Assembly (NCBI RefSeq): GCF_016641735.1
Contig: NZ_JAEDAO010000001.1
Coordinates: 496,001-560,000 of the forward strand
Length of the DNA stretch: 64,000 nucleotides
Direction: 5' to 3'
Origin: Ramlibacter algicola
GTDB lineage: Bacteria; Pseudomonadota; Gammaproteobacteria; Burkholderiales; Burkholderiaceae_C
This document shows, in pieces, positions 58,067 to 64,000 of the stretch. The position numbers and the translations under genes are program-made. How positions within the stretch are numbered: position 1 is the first letter of the stretch; every line of letters begins with the position of its first letter. The notes below the pieces were generated by a model. That model ran no database searches. It worked only from the letters and a program-made list of their open reading frames with translations, and was not told the DNA's origin.

Positions 58067-59647
58067 ATGCTGATAGGCGTGCCGGCCGAGACGGTGCCGG
58101 GCGAAAAGCGCGTGGCCACCGTGCCCGCGGTGGTGGAGAAGCTGCTCAAGCTCGGCTTCCAGGTCGCGGTGCAGGCCGGCGCCGGCGACGCGTCCAATTT
58201 CTCCGACGACGCGTACCGCGCAGCTGGCGCCGAAGTGGTACCGGACGCCGCCACGCTGTGGCTGCGCTCGGACATCGTGTTCAAGGTGCGCCCTCCGACC
58301 GCCGATGAAGTGGCATTGCTGCGCGAGGGCGGCATGCTGGTCGGCTTCGTCTGGCCGGCCCAGAACCCCGAGCTGATGCAGCAGCTGGCCGGGCGCCAGG
58401 CCACCGTGCTCGCCATCGACACGCTGCCGCGCCAGCTGTCGCGCGCGCAGAAGATGGATGCGCTGACCTCGATGGCGGGCATCAGCGGCTACCGGGCGGT
58501 GATCGAGGCAGCCAACGCCTTCGGCCGCTTCTTCAACGGCCAGATCACCGCCGCCGGCAAGATCCCGCCGGCCAAGGTGTTCATCGCCGGCGCGGGCGTC
58601 GCGGGGCTCGCGGCCGTCGGCACCGCCGCCAACCTCGGCGCCATCGTGCGCGCCAACGACACGCGGGCCGAAGTGGCCGACCAGGTGAAGTCGCTCGGCG
58701 GCGAGTTCGTGAAGGTCGACTACGAGGAGGAAGGCTCGGGCGGCGGCGGCTACGCCAAGGTCATGAGCGAAGGCTTCCAGCAGGCGCAGCGCGCGATGTA
58801 CGCGCAGCAGGCCCGGGACGCCGACATCATCATCACGACCGCGCTGATCCCCGGCAGGCCGGCGCCCAAGCTGATCACGGCCGAGATGGTGCGCACGATG
58901 CGCCCCGGCAGCGTGATCGTCGACATGGCGGCCGAGCAGGGCGGCAACTGCGAGCTCACCGAGCCCGGCCAGTCCGTCGTCCGGCACGGCGTCACCATCG
59001 TCGGCTACACGGACCTGGCCAGCCGGCTCGCCACGCAGTCGTCCACGCTCTATTCGACCAACCTGCTGCGCCTGGCCGAGGAGCTGTGCAAGGCCAAGGA
59101 TGGCGTCGCCAACGTCAACATGGACGACGACGCGATCCGCGGCCTGACCGTCATCAAGGACGGCGCGATCACCTGGCCGGCGCCGCCGCCCAAGCTGCCG
59201 CCCGCACCGCCGCCCAAGCCAGCGGCTGCCGCCGTCGCGGCACCGAAGGGCCACGGCCACGGCGCCGGCGAACCGATGGCGGCAAAGACGCTGGCCATCG
59301 TGTTCGGTGTCGGCGCGCTGCTGTTCCTGCTGGTCGGGCTGTATGCGCCGGCCTCGTTCCTGGCGCACTTCACCGTGTTCGTGCTGGCCTGCTTCGTCGG
59401 CTACATGGTGATCTGGAACGTGACGCCGTCGCTGCACACGCCGCTCATGAGCGTGACCAACGCGATCTCCTCGATCATCGCCATCGGCGCCCTGATCCAG
59501 GTGGCGCCGCCGGTCACTGGCGCCGATGCCAGCCGGCCTTCGCAGCTGATCCTGGGCCTGGCGGTGTTCGCGCTCGCGCTGACCGCCGTCAACATGTTCG
59601 GCGGCTTCGCCGTCACGCGCCGCATGCTGGCGATGTTCCGCAAATAG
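58067..59647 (+). CDS. pntA: NAD(P) transhydrogenase subunit alpha
   Basis: A 526-residue single-chain alpha subunit. The NAD(H) domain has [20 protein letters not shown] and the Rossmann site [23 protein letters not shown] Pro/Ala-rich linker near 380 leads to four C-terminal membrane segments from about 405. With PntB it couples hydride transfer from NADH to NADP+ to proton movement. AGCGAGGAGAC precedes the ATG. Seventeen bases separate it from pntB. Confidence 0.95.
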   Translation: MLIGVPAETVPGEKRVATVPAVVEKLLKLGFQVAVQAGAGDASNFSDDAYRAAGAEVVPDAATLWLRSDIVFKVRPPTADEVALLREGGMLVGFVWPAQNPELMQQLAGRQATVLAIDTLPRQLSRAQKMDALTSMAGISGYRAVIEAANAFGRFFNGQITAAGKIPPAKVFIAGAGVAGLAAVGTAANLGAIVRANDTRAEVADQVKSLGGEFVKVDYEEEGSGGGGYAKVMSEGFQQAQRAMYAQQARDADIIITTALIPGRPAPKLITAEMVRTMRPGSVIVDMAAEQGGNCELTEPGQSVVRHGVTIVGYTDLASRLATQSSTLYSTNLLRLAEELCKAKDGVANVNMDDDAIRGLTVIKDGAITWPAPPPKLPPAPPPKPAAAAVAAPKGHGHGAGEPMAAKTLAIVFGVGALLFLLVGLYAPASFLAHFTVFVLACFVGYMVIWNVTPSLHTPLMSVTNAISSIIAIGALIQVAPPVTGADASRPSQLILGLAVFALALTAVNMFGGFAVTRRMLAMFRK

Positions 59648-59664
59648 GAAAAGAAGGACCCCGA

Positions 59665-61077
59665 ATGTCCTCCAGCCTCGCCACCGTTGCCTACATCGGC
59701 GCCACCATCCTGTTCATCCTGAGCCTGGGCGGGCTCTCCAATCCCGAGACCGCGCGCCGCGGCAACCTGTTCGGGATGATCGGCATGGCCGTCGCGGTGC
59801 TGGCCACCGTGTTCGGCCCGCGCGTCACCGCCGCCGGCCTGCCGTGGATCGTCGGCGCGCTCGTCGTCGGCGGCGCCGTCGGCCTGGTCGCCGCGAAGAA
59901 GGTGCAGATGACGCAGATGCCCGAGCTGGTCGCGCTGATGCACAGCCTGGTCGGGCTGGCCGCGTGCCTGGTCGGCTTCGCCAGCTACGTCGACACCTCG
60001 ATCGCGTTCGAGGGCGCCGAGAAGGCCATCCACGAGATGGAGATCTACGTCGGCATCCTGATCGGCGCCATCACCTTCTCCGGCTCGATCGTCGCGTTCG
60101 GCAAGCTGTCCGGGAAGATCGGCGGCAAGCCGCTGCTGCTGCCGGCGCGGCACTGGCTCAACCTCGCGGGGCTGATCGTCGTCATCGCGTTCGGCCGCCA
60201 GTTCCTGCACGCCGACTCCATCGGGGCCGGCATGCTGCCGCTGCTGGTGATGACCGTCATCGCGCTGCTGTTCGGCGTGCACATGGTGATGGCCATCGGC
60301 GGGGCCGACATGCCGGTGGTGGTGTCGATGCTGAACTCGTATTCCGGCTGGGCCGCGGCGGCGACCGGTTTCATGCTGTCCAACGACCTGCTGATCGTGG
60401 TCGGCGCGCTGGTCGGTTCGTCGGGCGCGATCCTGTCGTACATCATGTGCCGCGCGATGAACCGCAACTTCCTCAGCGTCATCGCGGGCGGCTTCGGGTC
60501 GGGCGGCGGGACCGCACCGGCCGCCGCGGGTGGCGCACAGCCGGCCGGCGAGGTCACGCCGATCAGCGCCGTCGAAACCGCCGAGCTGCTGCGTGAAGCC
60601 AGGAACGTCGTCATCGTCCCCGGCTACGGCATGGCGGTGGCGCAGGCGCAGCACACGGTGTTCGAGATCACCAAGCTGCTGCGCGACAAGGGCGTCAACG
60701 TGCGCTTCGGCATCCACCCGGTGGCCGGCCGCATGCCGGGCCACATGAACGTGCTGCTGGCCGAAGCCAAGGTGCCGTACGACATCGTGCTGGAGATGGA
60801 CGAGGTCAACGGCGACTTTCCCGACACCGACGTGTCGATGGTGATCGGCGCGAACGACATCGTGAACCCCGCGGCGCAGGACGATCCGTCCAGCCCGATC
60901 GCGGGCATGCCGGTGCTGGAAGTCTGGAAGGCCCGCAACTCCGTCGTCATGAAGCGCAGCATGGCCTCGGGCTATGCCGGCGTGGACAATCCGCTGTTCT
61001 ACAAGGACAACAATCGCATGCTGTTCGGGGATGCGAAGAAGATGCTGGACGAAGTGCTGGCTGCCCTGAAGTCCTGA
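59665..61077 (+). CDS. pntB: NAD(P) transhydrogenase subunit beta
   Basis: A 470-residue subunit. About eight membrane segments occupy residues 5-260 ([20 protein letters not shown] among them), followed by the NADP(H)-binding domain with [36 protein letters not shown] and [12 protein letters not shown]. It completes the proton-translocating transhydrogenase. AAGAAGGACCCCGA lies before the ATG. Confidence 0.96.
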   Translation: MSSSLATVAYIGATILFILSLGGLSNPETARRGNLFGMIGMAVAVLATVFGPRVTAAGLPWIVGALVVGGAVGLVAAKKVQMTQMPELVALMHSLVGLAACLVGFASYVDTSIAFEGAEKAIHEMEIYVGILIGAITFSGSIVAFGKLSGKIGGKPLLLPARHWLNLAGLIVVIAFGRQFLHADSIGAGMLPLLVMTVIALLFGVHMVMAIGGADMPVVVSMLNSYSGWAAAATGFMLSNDLLIVVGALVGSSGAILSYIMCRAMNRNFLSVIAGGFGSGGGTAPAAAGGAQPAGEVTPISAVETAELLREARNVVIVPGYGMAVAQAQHTVFEITKLLRDKGVNVRFGIHPVAGRMPGHMNVLLAEAKVPYDIVLEMDEVNGDFPDTDVSMVIGANDIVNPAAQDDPSSPIAGMPVLEVWKARNSVVMKRSMASGYAGVDNPLFYKDNNRMLFGDAKKMLDEVLAALKS

Positions 61078-61124
61078 ATCCCGCCCAGGCACACACAGAA
61101 CGAATTGATCGAGGAGACGACCCC

Positions 61125-62801
61125 ATGACCGCCCGCCCCTGGCTCGCCGCCTACCCGCCCGGCGTGCCCGCCGACATCGACCCGTCGCAGTACCGCTCGC
61201 TGGTGCAGCTGATGGAGGAGAGCTTCTCCAAGTACGCCGACCGCGTGGCGTACTCGTTCATGGGCAAGGACACGACGTACCGCGAGACGGATTCGCAGAG
61301 CCGTGCGCTGGCCGTGTACCTGCAGGGGCTGGGGCTGGCCAGGGGCGATCGCGTCGCGATCATGATGCCCAACGTGCCGCAGTACCCGGCCGCGGTCGCC
61401 GCCATCCTGCGCGCCGGCCTGGTGGTGGTGAACGTCAACCCGCTGTACACGCCGCGCGAGCTGGAGCACCAGTTGAAGGACTCGGGGTCGAAGGCCATCG
61501 TCATCATCGAGAACTTCGCGCACACGCTGCAGCAATGCATCGCCAACACGCCGGTGCAGCACGTGGTGCTGGCGTCGATGGGCGACCGCCTCGGCCTGCT
61601 CAAGGGCGCGCTGGTCAACTACGTCGTGCGCAACGTCAAGAAGATGGTGCCGGCGTACGACCTGCCGAAAGCGGTGCGTTTCAACCGCGCCGTGGCCGAG
61701 GGCACGCGCGGCACGCTCAAGCCCGTGGACGTGGGCCCCGACGACGTCGCGGTGCTGCAGTACACCGGCGGCACCACGGGCGTGTCCAAGGGCGCGGTGC
61801 TCCTGCATCGCAACGTCATCGCCAACGTGCTGCAGTCCGAAGCCTGGAACCAGCCCGTCATGGGCAAGGTGCCGGCGGGCGAGCAGCCCACCGCCGTCGT
61901 GGCGCTGCCGCTGTACCACATCTTCGCTTTCACGGTGAACATGATGCTGGGCATGCGCACGGGCGGCAAAGGCATCCTGATCCCGAACCCGCGTGACCTG
62001 CCGGCGGTGCTGAAGGAGCTGTCGAAGCACACCTTCCACAGCTTCCCCGCCGTCAACACGCTGTTCAACGGGCTGGCCAACCATCCCGACTTCGGCAACG
62101 TGAACTGGTCCAACCTGAAGGTGTCTGTCGGCGGCGGCATGGCCGTGCAGGGCGCGGTGGCGCAGAAGTGGCTGGAGAAGACCGGCTGCCCGATCTGCGA
62201 GGGCTACGGCCTGTCGGAGACCTCGCCGTCGGCCAGCTGCAACCCGGTGACCAGCACGGCGTTCACCGGCACCATCGGCGTGCCGCTGCCGTCGACCGAG
62301 ATGAAGTGCCTGGACGACAACGGTGTCGAAGTGCCGCTGGGCCAGCCGGGCGAGATCGCGATCAGGGGCCCGCAGGTGATGGCCGGCTACTGGCAACGGC
62401 CCGACGAAACCGCCAAGGTCATGACGCCCGACGGCTTCTTCAAGACCGGCGACATCGGCGTGATGGACGAGCGCGGCTACTTCAAGATCGTCGACCGCAA
62501 GAAGGACATGGTCCTGGTGTCGGGCTTCAACGTCTATCCGAACGAGGTCGAGGAAGTCGTGGCCAACCTCGAGGGCGTGCTGGAGTGCGCCGTCGTCGGC
62601 GTGCCCGACGACAAGACGGGCGAGGCCGTGAAGCTGGTGGTGGTGAAGAAGAACCCGGAGCTCACCGAGCAGCAGGTGCGCGATTTCTGCCACGCCAACC
62701 TGACCGGCTACAAGCGCCCGCGCGTGATCGAGTTCCGGACGGACCTGCCCAAGACCCCGGTCGGGAAGATTCTGCGTCGCGAACTGCGCGACAGAAGATA
62801 G
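61125..62801 (+). CDS. fadD: Long-chain fatty acid-CoA ligase
   Basis: A 558-residue FadD-type ligase of normal length. The AMP loop is LQYTGGTTGVSKGAVLLHRN, followed by GYGLSETSPSAS, the FACS-type GFFKTGDIGVMDERGYFKIVD and VSGFNVYPNEVEEV, and the C-terminal Lys in PKTPVGKILRREL. It activates long-chain fatty acids for beta-oxidation or lipid synthesis. GAGGAGACGACCCC precedes the ATG, 47 bases after pntB. Confidence 0.94.
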   Translation: MTARPWLAAYPPGVPADIDPSQYRSLVQLMEESFSKYADRVAYSFMGKDTTYRETDSQSRALAVYLQGLGLARGDRVAIMMPNVPQYPAAVAAILRAGLVVVNVNPLYTPRELEHQLKDSGSKAIVIIENFAHTLQQCIANTPVQHVVLASMGDRLGLLKGALVNYVVRNVKKMVPAYDLPKAVRFNRAVAEGTRGTLKPVDVGPDDVAVLQYTGGTTGVSKGAVLLHRNVIANVLQSEAWNQPVMGKVPAGEQPTAVVALPLYHIFAFTVNMMLGMRTGGKGILIPNPRDLPAVLKELSKHTFHSFPAVNTLFNGLANHPDFGNVNWSNLKVSVGGGMAVQGAVAQKWLEKTGCPICEGYGLSETSPSASCNPVTSTAFTGTIGVPLPSTEMKCLDDNGVEVPLGQPGEIAIRGPQVMAGYWQRPDETAKVMTPDGFFKTGDIGVMDERGYFKIVDRKKDMVLVSGFNVYPNEVEEVVANLEGVLECAVVGVPDDKTGEAVKLVVVKKNPELTEQQVRDFCHANLTGYKRPRVIEFRTDLPKTPVGKILRRELRDRR

Positions 62802-62887
62802 GCACAGCGCCGGGTCGCGCTCCGCGCCTGAACCCGACCGCCGCGGTCGCGGCGCCGGTGCGCAGCTGATGCGCGCGGCCACGGCGC

Positions 62888-63277
62888 TCAGCCCTTCGAC
62901 AGGGTCTGCACCAGCGCCAGGATGTTGCCTTCGCTGTCCTTGAACCAAGCGGCCTTGGCGCCGCCGGCGATGAGGGCGCCCCGAGGGCTGCGCTCGCCGG
63001 GCAGCTCGGCGTAGTGTTCGAACTGCACGCCGCGAGCCTCCAGCGCCTGGATCTCCGCATCGACGTCCGCGACCGACCAGAACGCCTGGCTGGCCTGGGA
63101 CGTGCCCGCGTTCGGCGTGGGATACAGGAACGCGGCCGTGCCGCCACCGAACTGGTAGACCACGCCACCGTTGGTTTCCTCCTTGGCGTGCAGCCCCACC
63201 TTGTCTTCGTAGAAGCGGCGCGCACGCGCCAGGTCCCTGGCCGGGATGTACGCGTACAGCGGCGAATCCTGCAGCAT
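62888..63277 (-). CDS. VOC family (glyoxalase/bleomycin resistance-like) protein
   Basis: A 129-residue vicinal-oxygen-chelate protein with two beta-alpha-beta-beta-beta units (YAYIPARDLARARRFYEDKVG; then QAFWSVADVDAEIQALEARG and AAWFKDSEGNILALVQTL). The potential metal ligands include Glu of SEGN; the first His of true glyoxalase I is not present. The function is unknown. Its start overlaps the DUF1428 stop by one base, so the two are an operon. Confidence 0.88.
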   Translation of the reverse strand: MLQDSPLYAYIPARDLARARRFYEDKVGLHAKEETNGGVVYQFGGGTAAFLYPTPNAGTSQASQAFWSVADVDAEIQALEARGVQFEHYAELPGERSPRGALIAGGAKAAWFKDSEGNILALVQTLSKG

Positions 63278-63633
63278 CACGTCGTCTCCAGGATGGCCTG
63301 GAAGCCGCCGAAGATCATGCGTTGCCCGTCGAACGGCATGTTCTTCATCCCGTCCTGCATGCGCGGATCCTCCATGAACTTCTTCATGCCGGCTTCGCGC
63401 GCTGCCTTCGAGGGCCACTTGACCCACGAGAAGACCACCGCCTCCTCGTCCTTGCGCTTCACGGCCATGGTGAACGAGGTGACCTTGCCTTCCGGCACGT
63501 CGTCGCCCCAGCACTCCACGACCTCGAGCGCGCCGCACTCCTTGAACACCCGCGCGGCCAGCTTGGCCTGCTCCAGGTACGCGTCCTTCTTCGCGGCCGG
63601 GACCGCCACGACGAATCCATCGACATAGTTCAT
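63277..63633 (-). CDS. DUF1428 (YbaA-like) family protein
   Basis: A 118-residue protein. MNYVDGFVVAVPAAKKDAYL, CWGDDVPEGKVTSFTMAVK and VVFSWVKWPSKAAREAG are typical of DUF1428, an alpha/beta dimeric-barrel-like family of unknown role. AGGAGAGCTCGC precedes the ATG at 63633. It is first in a two-gene operon with the VOC gene. The 218 bases upstream to the divergent GFA gene show no site that I can name. Confidence 0.88.
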   Translation of the reverse strand: MNYVDGFVVAVPAAKKDAYLEQAKLAARVFKECGALEVVECWGDDVPEGKVTSFTMAVKRKDEEAVVFSWVKWPSKAAREAGMKKFMEDPRMQDGMKNMPFDGQRMIFGGFQAILETT

Positions 63634-63851
63634 GCGAGCTCTCCTGTTCGCGGCGCGCTGGATTGCGCGCCGTCCAAGGTACGACGAACGGGCGGCTGGC
63701 GTCTCGACATGCAAAGGTAACGAGTGGCAGCTCGACAAGGTGCAGGCCTCGGCCAATCGCGCCAAGCTTGTTACTCACGCGCCGCGGCGTTCCCTCCCTA
63801 AAGTCCACCGTGACGGGCCGCCGTGGCCCGGGATTTTTGGAAGGACTTGCT

Positions 63852-64000
63852 ATGCCAGGCACCTGCACCGGCGGATGTGCGTGCGGCAACGTGCGCTTCG
63901 AGATCGGCGGCGAGCCGCTGGCCATGGTCGATTGCCAGTGCCGCGACTGCCAGCGCCGCAGCGGCACCGGCCATGGCTCGTACCTCACGTTCGCGACACG
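63852..64000 (+). CDS. GFA family (CENP-V/formaldehyde-activating-like) protein, partial
   Basis: Only the first 49 codons are in the window. TCTGGCACGNVRFEIGG gives Cys5, Cys9 and Cys11, then DCQCRDCQRRSGTGHGSY gives Cys28, Cys30 and Cys33, the zinc-binding pattern of the GFA/CENP-V family. Members were named for glutathione-dependent formaldehyde activation, but most have unknown roles. GGAAGGAC precedes the ATG. Confidence 0.88.
   Translation, partial: MPGTCTGGCACGNVRFEIGGEPLAMVDCQCRDCQRRSGTGHGSYLTFAT

Overview
The window is a very GC-rich (about 70% by eye), densely coded stretch of a betaproteobacterial chromosome. Protein style, gene neighbourhoods (uvrA-MFS-ssb, lplT/alr, torF-glnK-amtB, Bug-type solute receptor, phasin) and the dispersed palindromes typical of Comamonadaceae point to Burkholderiales, family Comamonadaceae (Ramlibacter/Variovorax-like). 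This assignment is inference. I found no rRNA, tRNA, CRISPR array, transposase or prophage gene. No gap without a gene exceeds 300 bases.

Layout. 1-3.0 kb: 5' part of a glycosyltransferase, a YihY membrane protein and the ComM-like ATPase YifB. 3.0-6.0 kb: a nitrogen operon (TorF porin, GlnK, AmtB) behind a good sigma-54 promoter with an NtrC-like site, closed by an intrinsic terminator. 6-13.3 kb: an orphan histidine-kinase-like protein, an SMP-30 lactonase, glcE-glcF, a phasin, and a minus-strand lplT/EamA/glutathione peroxidase group. 13.4-26 kb: alr and radA, separated by about 10 kb that carries a homoprotocatechuate (3,4-dihydroxyphenylacetate) meta-cleavage operon, hpaR-G1-G2-E-D-F-H-I. 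That operon is extended by a class II aldolase-like protein, a ketopantoate-reductase-like protein and an EamA exporter, and the block is bracketed by two copies of the same palindromic repeat. 26-32 kb: ilvE, a CHCC zinc-finger protein, waaF, and a LysR / MFS / carboxymuconolactone-decarboxylase-like module. 32-41 kb: small proteins, a stand-alone GAF protein, an OmpR/EnvZ-type two-component system, an acyl-CoA ligase, AmpG, a Tat-exported M48 peptidase, an EamA protein and pyrF. 41-48.4 kb: a DUF3606 protein, an HxlR regulator with its own promoter/operator facing an AhpD-like gene, uvrA, MFS, ssb and two hypotheticals. 48.4-55.5 kb: mnmA and a nudJ-like gene, both on the minus strand, separated by a plus-strand tricarballylate-type cluster (tcuR-tcuA-tcuB, class II aldolase-like, Bug receptor). 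55.5-64 kb: hypotheticals, a metallophosphoesterase, pntAB, fadD, VOC and DUF1428 proteins, and the start of a GFA-family gene.

How it fits together. Housekeeping genes (alr, radA, uvrA, ssb, mnmA, pyrF, ilvE, pntAB) form a backbone into which catabolic cassettes appear to have been placed. The two clearest are the Hpa block between alr and radA and the Tcu block between nudJ and mnmA. Each contains a class II aldolase-like protein that keeps the metal-binding histidines but appears to lack the catalytic glutamate of fuculose aldolase. These two proteins, with their operon partners, are the best candidates for undescribed chemistry here. No wholly new system such as a defence island is evident.
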